Origin: Lachnoclostridium sp. Marseille-P6806
Lineage (GTDB): Bacteria > Bacillota > Clostridia > Lachnospirales > Lachnospiraceae
Direction: 5' to 3'
Assembly (NCBI RefSeq): GCF_900625025.1
Contig: NZ_LR130576.1
Coordinates: forward strand, 62,001-126,000
Length of the DNA stretch: 64,000 nucleotides
Below, piece after piece: positions 8,245 through 18,385 of this stretch. The stretch's first letter is position 1. Every line of letters starts with the position of its first letter. The notes under the pieces are model-generated. The model did not search any database, was not told where the DNA came from, and worked only from the letters and a program-made list of their open reading frames with translations. Made by a program: the position numbers and the translations under genes.

Positions 8245-10329
8245 TCACTGTGCGTCTTTGATCGAGAAAGAAAGCCGTCCCATCCGGTCCTTGCCGAGGC
8301 ACTTGACCGTGACTTTCTGTCCGAGCGAAAGGACATCCTCCACATGCGCGATACGGTGATCCGCAATCTTGGAAATATGAACCATACCCTCCTTGCCGGG
8401 CGCAAACTCAACGAACGCGCCGAATTCCTTCATCGAGACGACGACGCCGTCCAGAATCTGTCCCTCCTCAAAGTCCATGGTGATGATCTCGACCATCTCC
8501 CGCGCTCTCTCGAGAGCCTCCTTATCGGTTCCGCAGATCGAAACCTCGCCGTCGTCGTCAATATCAATCTGGACGCCCGTGCGCTTGATGATCTCGTTGA
8601 TCGTCTTGCCCTGCTTGCCGACCACGTCTCCGATCTTCTCCGGATCGATCTGGGTGAAGATGATCTTGGGCGCGTACTCGGAGACCTCCTTGCGAGGCTC
8701 CGCAATGGCAGGGGTCATGACCGTAGCCATGATATACTCGCGCGCATCCTTGCAGCGCTGGAGCGCACCCTCCACGATTTCACGCGTCAGGCCATGAATC
8801 TTAATGTCCATCTGGATCGCCGTGATGCCGTCATGCGTTCCGGTCACCTTGAAGTCCATGTCGCCGAAGAAATCCTCGAGTCCCTGAATATCCGTGAGAA
8901 GCACGAAATCCTCGTCCCTCTCTCCCGTCACCAAACCGCAGCTTATGCCCGCGACCTGCTTGCGGATCGGAACGCCGGCTGCCATCAGCGCCATGCAGCT
9001 CGCGCAGGTCGATGCCATCGAGGTGGAGCCGTTCGATTCCATCGTCTCGGACACCGCGCGGATCGCGTAGGGGAACTCCTCAATCGAGGGAAGCACCGGC
9101 ATCAGCGCTCTCTCCGCCAGCGCGCCGTGGCCGATCTCCCGCCGTCCGGGGCCGCGGCTGACTCTCGTCTCACCGACCGAATATGCCGGGAAATTGTACT
9201 GATGAAGATATCTCTTGGAGGTCACGTAGGGATCCAGTCCCTCGACCCGCTGCGCATCGCTTAAGGGAGCCAGTGTGACAATATCGCAGATCTGGGTCTG
9301 GCCGCGGGTAAACATGGCGGAGCCATGCACTCTCGGAATCAGATCGACCTCCGCCGCCAGAGGACGAATCTGCGTGATCTCGCGGCCGTCCGGTCTCTTA
9401 TGATCCTTGAGAATCATTTTGCGGATCGTCTTTTTCTCGTACTGATAAACTGCCTCATCGAGCTGCGCGAGATATGCCTCGTTGTCCGCAAAGGCTTCTC
9501 TCATCTGCTCGGTGATCTCCACGATTCTCTTCTCTCGCGTCTGTTTGTCGTCCGTGAAGCAGGCCGTCTCCATCTCCTCCGGGGAGACGATCTTCCGCAT
9601 GGCCTCGAACATCTCCTCCGGAACCGCCACCGAAGTATACTCCTGCTTCGGCTTGCCGGCCTCCGCCACGATCTGGTTGATAAAAGCGATGAGCTGCTTG
9701 TTCAGGGCGTCCGCACGGTAAATATAGTCAAGCATATCCCGCTCCGGGATCTCGTTGGCGCCCGCCTCGATCATAATGACCTTGTCGGCGGTCGAAGCCA
9801 CCGTCAGCATCAGATCGCCCTTGTTCCACTGCTCCTGACCGGGGTTGAAGATCACCTCGCCGTCCACAAGTCCGACCTGCGTCGCCGCGCAGGGCCCGGC
9901 AAACGGAATATCCGAAATCGAGGTCGCGACCGACGCGCCGATCATGGCGACAAGCTCCGGCCGGCACTGCGGATCCACGCTCATGACAAGGCACTCCAGC
10001 GTGACGTCATTGCGCATGTCCTTGGGGAACAGCGGCCGCATGGGGCGGTCGATGACGCGGCTGGTCAGCATGGCGTTTTCCGAGGGCTTTCCCTCTCTCT
10101 TGTTGAAGCCGCCCGGGAATTTGCCGACGGCATAGTACTTCTCGGAATATTCCACGCTGAGCGGGAAGAAATCGATCCCGTCGCGGGGCGCTTTGGATTC
10201 GGTCGCCGTGCAGAGCACGGTGGTATCGCCGTAGTGCATCAGCACGCAGCCGTTCGCCTGCTTCCCCACCCGTCCGACGTCGATCGACAGCTGCCTGCCT
10301 GCCAGTTCCATGGAATACGTTTTGTACAT
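8245..10329 (-). CDS. pnp: Polyribonucleotide nucleotidyltransferase (PNPase)
   Basis: Phosphorolytic 3'-5' exoribonuclease of about 694 residues. It has two RNase PH domains (FPGGFNKREGKPSENAML in the first; GPGRREIGHGALAERAL and STSMASTCASCMALMAAG in the second). A KH domain (VGKQGKTINEIIKRTGVQIDI) and a C-terminal S1 domain (GVVVSMKEFGAFVEFAPGKEGMVHIS) follow. ATG 10329 follows AAGGAGAGAGAG; the upstream in-frame extension is not conserved. It lies directly downstream of rpsO, separated by a hairpin terminator, as in most bacteria. Confidence 0.98.
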   Translation of the reverse strand: MYKTYSMELAGRQLSIDVGRVGKQANGCVLMHYGDTTVLCTATESKAPRDGIDFFPLSVEYSEKYYAVGKFPGGFNKREGKPSENAMLTSRVIDRPMRPLFPKDMRNDVTLECLVMSVDPQCRPELVAMIGASVATSISDIPFAGPCAATQVGLVDGEVIFNPGQEQWNKGDLMLTVASTADKVIMIEAGANEIPERDMLDYIYRADALNKQLIAFINQIVAEAGKPKQEYTSVAVPEEMFEAMRKIVSPEEMETACFTDDKQTREKRIVEITEQMREAFADNEAYLAQLDEAVYQYEKKTIRKMILKDHKRPDGREITQIRPLAAEVDLIPRVHGSAMFTRGQTQICDIVTLAPLSDAQRVEGLDPYVTSKRYLHQYNFPAYSVGETRVSRGPGRREIGHGALAERALMPVLPSIEEFPYAIRAVSETMESNGSTSMASTCASCMALMAAGVPIRKQVAGISCGLVTGERDEDFVLLTDIQGLEDFFGDMDFKVTGTHDGITAIQMDIKIHGLTREIVEGALQRCKDAREYIMATVMTPAIAEPRKEVSEYAPKIIFTQIDPEKIGDVVGKQGKTINEIIKRTGVQIDIDDDGEVSICGTDKEALERAREMVEIITMDFEEGQILDGVVVSMKEFGAFVEFAPGKEGMVHISKIADHRIAHVEDVLSLGQKVTVKCLGKDRMGRLSFSIKDAQ

Positions 10330-10383
10330 CTCTCTCTCCTTCTTCTCTTCTGAACTTCCGGTACACGTCTGCAAGAAAAAACC

Positions 10384-10423
10384 AAAAAGACAACCATCAA
10401 CCGGAAACCGGTCAATGGCCGTC
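10384..10423 (-). terminator. Intrinsic terminator between rpsO and pnp
   Basis: On the minus strand GACGGCCATTGACCGG, loop TTT, CCGGTTGATGGTTGTC, then TTTTT. All 16 positions pair when G-U wobbles are allowed. It follows the rpsO stop by about 17 bases. It may attenuate read-through into pnp, or serve as a processing site in the rpsO-pnp mRNA. Confidence 0.8.
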
Positions 10424-10439
10424 TCTCTGCATACAGGAT

Positions 10440-10706
10440 TTACTTTCTGAGCCCGAGCTCCGCAATCAGCGTACGGTATCTGTCGATATCTTTTTTCTTG
10501 AGATAATCAAGAAGACCTCTTCTCTTACCGACCATCTTCAGAAGTCCGCGGTTGGAATGGAAATCCTTGGGATTCTTCTGCATGTGCTCGGTGAGCTCCT
10601 GAATTCTCTCGGTCAGAACGGCGACCTGAACCTCCGGCGAACCGGTGTCCTGCTCGCTGCGTGCATACTTTTTGATCAGCTCTGTCTTCTTCTCTGCGGT
10701 AATCAT
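10440..10706 (-). CDS. rpsO: 30S ribosomal protein S15
   Basis: 88-residue small-subunit protein that binds 16S rRNA and helps form the central domain. Family landmarks include [19 protein letters not shown], then [24 protein letters not shown]. The start ATG 10706 follows GAAAGGAGCAGAC. Preceded by a strong promoter and a leader of about 120 bases. Confidence 0.98.
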   Translation of the reverse strand: MITAEKKTELIKKYARSEQDTGSPEVQVAVLTERIQELTEHMQKNPKDFHSNRGLLKMVGKRRGLLDYLKKKDIDRYRTLIAELGLRK

Positions 10707-10863
10707 GTCTGCTCCTTTCGCCGGTTCTTTGCCGGCCTGTCTCTTTGCTGTCTCCGGATACCGGGATGCGGTCGGAGTTGTCCGTCACCCAGGCATCGGT
10801 CTCCCGCCGTGTCCTGTACAGACACAGCGTAATGATAATAGCACGATTTCTCCGGCATTGCAA
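10707..10863 (-). promoter_or_regulatory. Promoter and structured leader of rpsO
   Basis: TTGCAA (10863-10858), 17 bases, TATTAT (10840-10835) is a near-consensus sigma-A promoter. The leader contains several stems on the minus strand, among them GTGTC...GACAC and, just before the ribosome-binding site, GCCGGC AAAGAA CCGGC. S15 commonly autoregulates through its own leader. Whether this leader does so is inference from position and folding only. Confidence 0.65.
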
Positions 10864-10969
10864 AGATTTTCTTTTCTCATCAAAATATACTTCCCTTATG
10901 TTAAAATAAATACATCAGCTTTACATCCACAATTTCACGGCATGCCCAAAGCATGAGAAGGAGTACGGA

Positions 10970-11344
10970 ATGAAATTCTACAAGTGCAGCAAATGCGGCA
11001 AGGTCATCGAGATGGTGATGGAGACCGGTGTTCCCACCATATGCTGCGGCGAGGCGATGAGCGAGCTCATCCCCGGAACCACAGATGCCGCTCTTGAGAA
11101 GCACGTGCCGGTTGTTGCCGTCGACGGAAACCGGATCACCGTCAATGTCGGCGAGGTCACGCATCCGATGCTGGATGAGCACTTCATCGCCTTTATCGCG
11201 CTGGAAACCGAAAAGGGCGTGCAGCGCGTCGATCTGAAGCCGGGTCAGGCGCCCGAGGCGGTCTTTGCCGTCGCCGACGGAGACAAGGCTGTCGCCGCCT
11301 ATGAATACTGCAATCTTCACGGCCTCTGGAAAAAAGATATCTGA
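10970..11344 (+). CDS. dfx: Desulfoferrodoxin (2Fe superoxide reductase)
   Basis: Reduces superoxide to hydrogen peroxide in anaerobes without forming oxygen. 124 residues. The N-terminal desulforedoxin-type centre I has four cysteines (Cys6, Cys9, Cys25, Cys26). The catalytic centre II ligands are all present: His45 in EKHVPVV, His65 and His71 in THPMLDEH, Cys114 and His117 in CNLH. It starts at ATG 10970 after GAGAAGGAG. It is one of only two plus-strand genes in the window, divergent from rpsO and ended by the hairpin at 11435. Confidence 0.96.
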   Translation: MKFYKCSKCGKVIEMVMETGVPTICCGEAMSELIPGTTDAALEKHVPVVAVDGNRITVNVGEVTHPMLDEHFIAFIALETEKGVQRVDLKPGQAPEAVFAVADGDKAVAAYEYCNLHGLWKKDI

Positions 11345-11434
11345 AGCGCTGCCGTGCCGTAAGTGAAGCCGTTTCATAGACAGATCATTTTTACAAGAAG
11401 ATCATTTCTCGGCAGTATTCGCCGAAATGAAAAA

Positions 11435-11468
11435 GCGGCGTCGGAGGGAAGTCCCCCGGCGCCGTTTT
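11435..11468. terminator. Bidirectional intrinsic terminator between dfx and ribF
   Basis: A GC-rich inverted repeat (GCGGCGTCGGAGGG / TCCCCCGGCGCCG) with TTTT on the plus side and, on the minus side, TTTTT after GCCGC. It serves both convergent genes. Confidence 0.85.
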
Positions 11469-11482
11469 CCATTTCTGCCGTC

Positions 11483-12496
11483 TCAGTGCCCCGCATGGAA
11501 TTTTTCCCCCGCTTCGATATCCGCGTCCATCGTCTCACGCAGCGCTTCGAGAGAGGCAAAATGCCGCTCCGGCCGGCGGAACCCGAGGAGCCGGCATTCC
11601 GCTGTTCTCCCGTAAACATCCCCGTCAAAGTCATAGAGATAGGTCTCCACGGTGACAGGCGGCCGCTCGCCCGGACGCTTTCCCTCCCGGATCGTGGGCT
11701 TGATGCCGATGTTCGTCATGCCGTAATAGCGTCGCTCACCGGCCGGGGCTCCGTCCTCCGGCCGCATCCCTGCCCCTGCCGGCTCCGGTTCGTTCTCCGT
11801 CCCGGCGTCCCGGAAGACCACCTCGGAATAGTAGACGCCGAACGGAGGCAGGAGTTTCCCCTCCTCCGGAACCTGATTCAGCGTGGGAATACCGATCGTT
11901 CGCCCGATCTGGTTTCCGCGGACAATCTCTCCCAGCACGGAGTACGGTCCGCCGAGAAACTTTGCCGCCTCCTCCATGCGTCCCTCCTGAATCAGCTCGC
12001 GGATATAGGTCGAGCTGACGGCTACTCCCTCGATCCTCAGCTTATCCACCTGCTGCGTGAGATAGCTGTACCGGTCGGACAGCCGATCAAGCAGCGCAAA
12101 ATTCCCCCGCCCGCCCGCGCCGAACGAGATGTCGTTCCCCGCCACAAGATAGCGCACGTTCATCTGCTCTACGAGATAGCGGCGGATATACTCCTCCGGC
12201 TCCGTGGCCGCCGTCCCGGCATTCAGCGGAAACTCGATCAGATAATCGACGCCGAGCGCGGCAAAGCATCTTCGCTTCTCCTCTCTCGTCGAGAGCTCAT
12301 GCACCGTCCGGCCTCTGCCGAAAAAGACCGCCGGAGACGGCACAAAGGTGAAGACCGCCGCGGCCAGTCCGAGCTCTTTTGCCTGCAGAAGTACGCGCAG
12401 GAGCTTCTGATGCCCGAGATGAATGCCGTCAAATTTGCCGATCGCCGCCGCAGTCGGCTCCGCAATATGAAATTCCGCAGAATTTATAATTTTCAT
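11483..12496 (-). CDS. ribF: Bifunctional riboflavin kinase / FMN adenylyltransferase
   Basis: Makes FMN and FAD from riboflavin. 337 residues. The N-terminal FAD synthetase domain has GKFDGIHLGHQKLL. The middle contains AGNDISFGAGGRGNF and VSSTYIRELIQEGRMEEA. The C-terminal flavokinase domain starts at GRTIGIPTLNQ, a variant of the usual PTAN motif, followed by LLPPFGVYYSEV. I use ATG 12496. The 84 in-frame bases upstream belong to an interspersed repeat, which leaves a degenerate ribosome-binding site (GGTGG). Last gene of the rimP operon. Confidence 0.95.
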   Translation of the reverse strand: MKIINSAEFHIAEPTAAAIGKFDGIHLGHQKLLRVLLQAKELGLAAAVFTFVPSPAVFFGRGRTVHELSTREEKRRCFAALGVDYLIEFPLNAGTAATEPEEYIRRYLVEQMNVRYLVAGNDISFGAGGRGNFALLDRLSDRYSYLTQQVDKLRIEGVAVSSTYIRELIQEGRMEEAAKFLGGPYSVLGEIVRGNQIGRTIGIPTLNQVPEEGKLLPPFGVYYSEVVFRDAGTENEPEPAGAGMRPEDGAPAGERRYYGMTNIGIKPTIREGKRPGERPPVTVETYLYDFDGDVYGRTAECRLLGFRRPERHFASLEALRETMDADIEAGEKFHAGH

Positions 12497-12501
12497 AGTA
12501 C

Positions 12502-12626
12502 CACCATACCGAAGCATCTTTATGCAAGGCACGCACTTCAAAACCGCCTGCGCGGATTTTGCGGCTACGATCAAAAGCAATTTGAGCTTCTGCGCAAATT
12601 GCTATGTAAAAAATCCGCGCATCAGT
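12502..12626 (-). repeat. Interspersed structured repeat, copy 1 (upstream of ribF)
   Basis: Divergent, partial member of the four-copy repeat family. It fills the whole gap between truB and ribF, and the truB stop codon lies within it. Stem II is intact (GCAATTTG ... CAAATTGC). The stem III half is truncated. The terminal boundary reads GCTTCGGTATGGTGG where other copies have GCTTCGGCATGGAGG. Confidence 0.75.
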
Positions 12627-13590
12627 CCGGCAGAAACATTTTCTCGGGGCGCAGACGCTGTCCGTCAAAGGAATACAGCCCCGCGAAGCGGCCATCCGAA
12701 AAATACATCCGGACGCGGACATCTTCTTCTCCCTGTGCCGACGCCCGGAGAGCGCGGAGCGCCGCTCCGTCCCCGTCCGTCTGTCCGGGCTCCATGACGT
12801 TGCCGTTCCGCAGGCGGAAATCGTGCTCCGGAAGAACATGCAGCGGAGGCGCAGACGCAAAAAAGCTGTCCGGAGGAAGAATGTGCTCGCAGAGTCTCCC
12901 CTCCTCCTGCAGCTCTCTGATCCCATCCAAGGTCAGCGCATCCTCCAGAAAGAAGCCTCCGACCCGTGTGCGGAGGAGATGCTCCATCGCGCCGCCGACA
13001 CCGAGCTTCGTCCCGATATCGTCGCACAGCGTCCGGATATAGGTTCCCTTGGAACACTGCACCCGCAGCGTAACGCAGGGGAGCTCGACGTTCTCAACGA
13101 GAAGCGCATGAATCCGCACCCGCCGCGGCGCGCGGGGCACCGTCTTCCCCTCGCGGGCGAGCTCGTAGAGCCTTCTGCCGTTCTGCTTAAGCGCCGAATA
13201 CATCGGGGGGATCTGGTCATATTCCCCCACAAACGAGCGGCATACTGCCGCGAGGCGCTCCGGCGTAACGCTCTCCCGGATCCGCTCCCCGGAGCATTCC
13301 GAGAGAATCACCGCCCCCGCGGAGAGATCCTGCGTATCCGTCGCAATGCCGAGGCGGAGCAGGGCCACATATTCCTTGTCGCGCTCCGCGATGAGATCCA
13401 CAAGCCGCGTCCCGTTCCCGAGGCATACCGGAAGAACGCCCTCCGCATCCGGATCCAGCGTTCCGCCGTGGCCGATTTTCCGCATATGCAGGATGCCGCG
13501 AAGCTTCGCCACCACATCGTTCGAGGTGTAGCCCGCCTCCTTGCGCACGGTCAGCATCCCGTTGTAATTCGACTGTATTCTATCTGCCAT
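12622..13590 (-). CDS. truB: tRNA pseudouridine(55) synthase
   Basis: Converts U55 of tRNA to pseudouridine. 322 residues. The catalytic Asp46 lies in HGGTLDPDAEGVLPVCLG. Other landmarks are YNGMLTVRKEAGYTSNDVVAKL, SNDVV, CSKGTYIRTLCDDIG and the KQNGRRLYELAREG segment. The ATG (13590) lies within the end of nrnA (overlap with its TAG), so translation is likely coupled. An alternative start is ATG 13557. Confidence 0.95.
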   Translation of the reverse strand: MADRIQSNYNGMLTVRKEAGYTSNDVVAKLRGILHMRKIGHGGTLDPDAEGVLPVCLGNGTRLVDLIAERDKEYVALLRLGIATDTQDLSAGAVILSECSGERIRESVTPERLAAVCRSFVGEYDQIPPMYSALKQNGRRLYELAREGKTVPRAPRRVRIHALLVENVELPCVTLRVQCSKGTYIRTLCDDIGTKLGVGGAMEHLLRTRVGGFFLEDALTLDGIRELQEEGRLCEHILPPDSFFASAPPLHVLPEHDFRLRNGNVMEPGQTDGDGAALRALRASAQGEEDVRVRMYFSDGRFAGLYSFDGQRLRPEKMFLPD

Positions 13591-14581
13591 GTATTCTGTC
13601 CAGCTGAATGTCAATGCTGTCGGAAATGTTATTGATGATGTCGTGATACGGCGCGTTGATCGTGCAGCCGGCCGCCCGGTCATGCCCGCCGCCCCCGTAG
13701 AATGCCGCGATATTCGCCACGTTCACACAGCCGTCCGAGCGGAGACTTACCTTGTAGGTCAGCGGCGCGATCTCATAGAGAAAGATAGCGACATGAACGC
13801 CGGATGTCAGCATAAGCTGGCTGACAATTCCGTCCATATCCTTGGATTCCGCGTGATAAAAGGACATAGTCCGGCGGTCGATCACGCTAACGATGCAGGT
13901 GCCGCCGCGTATCAGCATACTCTCAAGCAGAGCACGGCCAAGAATCTGATGCTGAATATAGCTCTTCTTATAGAAAATCCCGTCGATCAGCTCCCCCGGC
14001 TCCACCTCTCGGAGAAAACGCAGGAGATGCCCGCCGACGCGCATGGTATGCTCGGAGGTATTGGCATAACGGAATACGCCGGTATCGGTGATCAGGCCGA
14101 TATACAGCGCTCTGGCAATTGGCTCGTCAAGCAGCGTCTCCGCCGGTTTCCCATCCGGCAGCGTCTCTTTCATGATCAGGTCATAGACGAGCTCACAGGT
14201 GCTGCTGGCGTCCGGATAGATATAGTTCGTCATTGCGCAGCCGGTATTGCTCTCATGATGGTCGATGTTGATGGTCCGCACCGCATTGCGGAAGAACGGA
14301 CGGACATCTCCGAGGCGGTCGTCCGCCGTATCCACCGCAATGAACACATCGTAGCGGCTCACATCGGCACGGGGCTCAAAGCATATCCGGTCCGTCGCCG
14401 GCATATACTCCCGCAGGGATTCCTTAAAATCCTCCGCGAAAATGTCAACACGGGCTCCCGGCAGCGCTTTTTCGATAAACAGTCCAAGCCCTACCGCCGA
14501 GCCCACGGCGTCTCCGTCCGGGTTCACATGACCGGAAATGCCGACCGTCTTCGCATTCCTGATTTCTTCTAAGATTCTCAA
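13580..14581 (-). CDS. nrnA: Bifunctional oligoribonuclease / PAP phosphatase NrnA (DHH family)
   Basis: Degrades short RNA oligonucleotides (nanoRNA) and can dephosphorylate pAp. 333 residues. DHH-domain metal-binding motifs are HVNPDGDAVGSA, AVDTADD and NIDHHESN. The DHHA1 domain closes with GGGGHDRAAGC. The start overlaps the end of rbfA by 4 bases. Its place between rbfA and truB is standard in Firmicutes. Confidence 0.93.
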   Translation of the reverse strand: MRILEEIRNAKTVGISGHVNPDGDAVGSAVGLGLFIEKALPGARVDIFAEDFKESLREYMPATDRICFEPRADVSRYDVFIAVDTADDRLGDVRPFFRNAVRTINIDHHESNTGCAMTNYIYPDASSTCELVYDLIMKETLPDGKPAETLLDEPIARALYIGLITDTGVFRYANTSEHTMRVGGHLLRFLREVEPGELIDGIFYKKSYIQHQILGRALLESMLIRGGTCIVSVIDRRTMSFYHAESKDMDGIVSQLMLTSGVHVAIFLYEIAPLTYKVSLRSDGCVNVANIAAFYGGGGHDRAAGCTINAPYHDIINNISDSIDIQLDRIHGR

Positions 14582-15030
14582 GACTCCGTCTCCGTTTCCC
14601 CGTCTCCTGCCGCGGGCGCTGTCTCCGTTCCCTCCGCGGGTTCCGTCTGCTCATCCCGCGCTTCCTCCGCCGCCCGGTCGGCCGCGATTACATCGTCGAT
14701 CCTCTGGGACATCTCCACACCGTAGGCGATGGAGTCGTCGAGAATAAAATGCAGCTCCGGCGTATTGCGCAGATTGACGCTGCGGGCCAGAGCGGAGCGG
14801 ATGTAGCCCTTTGCGCTTTCCAGTCCGCGGACAGTGCTTCTGCCCGATTCCGGGTCTCCGTATACGCTGATCCAGACCTTGCAGGTCTTGAGGTCCGGAG
14901 CCACCTCCACCTGCGTCACGCTGGTCATGGGACTGATGCGGGGATCCTTGATTTCCCTGCTGATGAGCGAAGCGAGCGCACGCTGAACCTCATCGTTGAT
15001 CCGCCGGTTTTTCACACTGTTCTTTCTCAT
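14578..15030 (-). CDS. rbfA: 30S ribosome-binding factor A
   Basis: Assembly factor for the 30S subunit that binds near helix 1 of 16S rRNA. 150 residues. Landmarks: RINDEVQRALASLISREIKDPR, SVTQVEVAPDLKTCKVWISVYG and RNTPELHFILDDSIAYGVEMSQRID. An alanine/glutamate-rich tail of about 30 residues extends the C-terminus. Confidence 0.96.
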   Translation of the reverse strand: MRKNSVKNRRINDEVQRALASLISREIKDPRISPMTSVTQVEVAPDLKTCKVWISVYGDPESGRSTVRGLESAKGYIRSALARSVNLRNTPELHFILDDSIAYGVEMSQRIDDVIAADRAAEEARDEQTEPAEGTETAPAAGDGETETES

Positions 15031-15097
15031 ATTCGCCTCATTAAACGCTGTGCCGGAAAGCCTGACTCGCTTCCCGGCACAGAGCGTCCGTCTTTAC

Positions 15098-18000
15098 TTA
15101 TTTATTCTCCGCAGAAGCCTTTTCTGCCTCTGCCTTGGCCTTTGCCCTGCGCTCCGCCTTGATCTGCGCCGCCCTCTCGCCGATCACCTGCACCATCTCG
15201 TAGGCCTCTACCCGATCATCGACCTGAATCTCGTCAAAGCCGTCGAAGACCAGACCGCACTCATAGCCGCCCTTGACCTCCTTGACGTCGTCCTTGAATC
15301 GCTTGAGCGATTTCAGATCGCCGTCGAAAATCTGATCCCTTCCGCGGGTGATGCGCACCTTGCAGCCGCGGCGGATCACGCCGTCCACCACCGTAGAACC
15401 GGCGATGTTTCCGACTTGGGAAGCCTTGAAGATCTGACGGATCTCGGCATGGCCGATCACCTGCTCCTCATAGACCGGAGCCTCCATGCCCCGCATCGCG
15501 GCTTCCACCTCGTTGATCGCCTCGTAAATGACCTTATAGAGCCGGACGTCGACGCCCTCGTGCTCCGCAAGGCTCTTGGCCATGGGATCCGGTCTGACAT
15601 TGAAGCCGATGATGACCGCATTGGACGCCGCCGCCAGAGAGATATCCGACTCATTGATCGCGCCCACGCCGCCGTGGATGCACTTGACCACCACCTCATC
15701 GTTGGAGAGCTTCATGAGGCTTGTTTTCAGCGCCTCGACGGAGCCCTGCACATCCGCCTTGATGATGACGTCGAACTCTTTCAGATTGCCCTCTTTCATC
15801 TGCGTGAACAGATCGTCGAGGCTCATCTTCATCTTGGTCTCTTCCAGCAGGTTTTCCTTGTGCTGGTTGCGGTAGGTTGTCGCATACTGCTTTGCGGTTC
15901 TGTCATCGTCGTGAGCAAGAATCACCTCGCCTGCGCTCGGAGCCTCGGAAAGCCCGAGAACCTCCACGGGCATCGACGGGCCGGCAGCCCGAATGCTCCG
16001 GCCGCGGTCGTCGACCATGGCGCGCACCTTGCCGGATGCCGCACCGGCGGAAATGAAGTCGCCCACGCAGAGCGTTCCTTTCTGCACGAGAACATTCGCC
16101 ACCGGGCCGCGCCCCTTGTCAAGCCGCGCCTCCAGAACAAGACCGCGCGCCTTTCTGTCCGGGTTCGCCTTGAGCTCAAGGATATCCGAGGTCAGAAGAA
16201 TCGTTTCCAGAAGATCGGTCACTCCCTGCCCGGATCTTGCAGAGACCGGAACGAACTCCGTGGTTCCGCCCCAGTCGGTCGCAACCAGCTCATACTCCGT
16301 CAGCTCCTGCTTCACCCGGTTGACGTCCGCCTCCGGCTTGTCGATCTTGTTGACGGCCACGATAATCTCAATGCCCGCCGCCTTGGCGTGATTGATCGCC
16401 TCGACGGTCTGCGGCATAACGCCGTCGTCCGCCGCCACAACGAGAATCGCGATATCCGTGGATTTTGCTCCGCGCATACGCATCGCTGTGAAAGCCTCGT
16501 GCCCGGGCGTATCAAGGAACGTGATCTTCTTTCCGTCGATCTCCACCTGATAGGCTCCGATGGCCTGCGTGATGCCGCCGGCCTCCTTATCCGCCACGCT
16601 GAGCGCTTTCATCTTCCTCTCGCGCTCACGCTTGTCCTCGTCGGTAATACCCATGGAGTAGGCTCTGATATAATCGAGCAGCGTCGTCTTGCCGTGGTCG
16701 ACATGTCCCATGACGCAGACGACCGGCGCACGGTCCTCCATCGTCTCCGGGCTGTCCTCCTCCTCGCGCAGGAGCTCCTCGATCACATCGACCTGCTCCT
16801 CTTTCTCACACAGAATGTCGTAGTCGATGACGAGCTTCTCCACCTCCTCATAGCTGAGCTCGGTGTTGGGCGTGGTGATCTGTCCCTTGAGGAACAGGTT
16901 CTTGATGATATCGGCGTCGCGCATGCGCATCTTTTCCGCGAGATCGTGGACGGTGATCTTATCGGGTACGGAGATGGTCTTGATCTGCTCCTCCTGCACC
17001 TCTTCGATCTTGCGCTCCGGCTTTATGAAGCGGCCGGGCTTTTTGCTCTGCGCGCTGTTTCCGTCGTTGTAAAGGTATTCCCTGCGGCTGCGCTTATCGC
17101 GCTCCTGCCCCTGCTTGCGCCGGTTCTCGTCGCGATGCTTCTCGGCGTCCTTGACAAAGCTGTCTCCGCCTGCCGCCGGAGCAGGTCTCCCTCCCGGCGC
17201 TCTTCTCGAGCGGTCGAACGATCCTCCCGGGCCTCCGGCGCCGGGACGTCCGCTCCCGTAGCCGCCCTGTCCGCCGCGGTTTCCGCCGTAGCCCTGACCG
17301 GGTCTTGCTCCCGGGCCGCCGGTGCGTCCGCTTCCGTAACCGCCCTGTCCGCCGCGGTTTCCGCCGTAGCCACCCTGTCCGCCGCGATTATTGTTATTTC
17401 CATAACCGCCCGTGCGGGGAGCCGGCGTACTGATGATAAAGCTGCCGTCGCTCCGGCGCGGAGGCCAGCTCCGGGGAGCCTCTCCCTGCGTACGGCCCGC
17501 GACGCCCGAGCGGCTCTGTCCGTCTGCATTCTGGCCCCTTCTTGCCGGATTTCTCCGTTCCGGCGCAGGAGAGCGTCTCTCCTCCGCGCGAGGCGAGGTC
17601 TCCGCCGGCGCGGCAGAGGTTCCGCGGGAGGGCGTCTGCCCCTCGCCGGTCTGCGCCTGCGATACGGGCGTCTGTGCCGTCGTCTCCTGCGCCGCAGGCG
17701 TCTGCTGCTGTTCCGCGGCCTGTACCGTGTTCTCCTGCCGCTTCATCTCCTGTGCGGCGCTCTCCTCTGCACCCGCGGTGTGCTCCCGTCTCGGCTGTTC
17801 CGGCTTGTGATAATCGATCTCCATCTGGGACGGAACCGTCTTCGGCTTGATGATCCGATGTACCGGCTGCACAAAGGAATTCCGGCTTCCGCCCGCACTG
17901 CCGCGGCCGCCGTTCATGGGCGCGCCCTGACGTCCGCCGGATCTCCGCTGGCCTCCCTGACCGGAGCCCATCCCCTGCGCCGGCCCGCGACGCACGCCGC

Positions 18001-18385
18001 TGCTGTTATTGGTGACAATAATGATCTTCTTTTTTTTCTTGACCGGGACAGGAGCCGCTCCGGCATCCGGAACCGTCTGCTTCGCAGCGGCCGCCGCGGG
18101 CCGTGCCGCTGCATCTCCCGCCGCAGTTTTCCCCTCCGCAGGCGCAGACTTCTGCTCCTGTGTCTCCGGTTTTGCCGCCGGCGCCGACTCCTCCGGAAGC
18201 TCTTCTTTTACCGGGGCCGTCTGCTTCGCAGAGCCGAATTTCTTCGCTACCATGGCAACGGCATCGTCGTCGACACTGCTGCTCGCGGTCTTGACCTCCA
18301 CTCCGTTCTCCTTAAGGAAATTCAGAATGTCTTTCCGCTCCGCATGATACTGACTTGCCAATTCACTGATTTTCGTTTTCGCCAT
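15098..18385 (-). CDS. infB: Translation initiation factor IF-2
   Basis: GTPase that places initiator tRNA on the 30S subunit. 1095 residues, long for the family. The N-terminal IF2N domain starts [13 protein letters not shown] low-complexity region of about 400 residues follows. It includes a Gly/Arg/Gln/Tyr-rich tract near residues 322-388 with repeats such as [11 protein letters not shown]. The G domain has G1 [16 protein letters not shown]2 [11 protein letters not shown]3 [12 protein letters not shown] and G4 NKID. Domains II-IV follow. ATG 18385 follows AGAGAGGTTGCA and overlaps the upstream ylxQ gene by 23 bases. Confidence 0.97.
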   Translation of the reverse strand: MAKTKISELASQYHAERKDILNFLKENGVEVKTASSSVDDDAVAMVAKKFGSAKQTAPVKEELPEESAPAAKPETQEQKSAPAEGKTAAGDAAARPAAAAAKQTVPDAGAAPVPVKKKKKIIIVTNNSSGVRRGPAQGMGSGQGGQRRSGGRQGAPMNGGRGSAGGSRNSFVQPVHRIIKPKTVPSQMEIDYHKPEQPRREHTAGAEESAAQEMKRQENTVQAAEQQQTPAAQETTAQTPVSQAQTGEGQTPSRGTSAAPAETSPRAEERRSPAPERRNPARRGQNADGQSRSGVAGRTQGEAPRSWPPRRSDGSFIISTPAPRTGGYGNNNNRGGQGGYGGNRGGQGGYGSGRTGGPGARPGQGYGGNRGGQGGYGSGRPGAGGPGGSFDRSRRAPGGRPAPAAGGDSFVKDAEKHRDENRRKQGQERDKRSRREYLYNDGNSAQSKKPGRFIKPERKIEEVQEEQIKTISVPDKITVHDLAEKMRMRDADIIKNLFLKGQITTPNTELSYEEVEKLVIDYDILCEKEEQVDVIEELLREEEDSPETMEDRAPVVCVMGHVDHGKTTLLDYIRAYSMGITDEDKRERERKMKALSVADKEAGGITQAIGAYQVEIDGKKITFLDTPGHEAFTAMRMRGAKSTDIAILVVAADDGVMPQTVEAINHAKAAGIEIIVAVNKIDKPEADVNRVKQELTEYELVATDWGGTTEFVPVSARSGQGVTDLLETILLTSDILELKANPDRKARGLVLEARLDKGRGPVANVLVQKGTLCVGDFISAGAASGKVRAMVDDRGRSIRAAGPSMPVEVLGLSEAPSAGEVILAHDDDRTAKQYATTYRNQHKENLLEETKMKMSLDDLFTQMKEGNLKEFDVIIKADVQGSVEALKTSLMKLSNDEVVVKCIHGGVGAINESDISLAAASNAVIIGFNVRPDPMAKSLAEHEGVDVRLYKVIYEAINEVEAAMRGMEAPVYEEQVIGHAEIRQIFKASQVGNIAGSTVVDGVIRRGCKVRITRGRDQIFDGDLKSLKRFKDDVKEVKGGYECGLVFDGFDEIQVDDRVEAYEMVQVIGERAAQIKAERRAKAKAEAEKASAENK

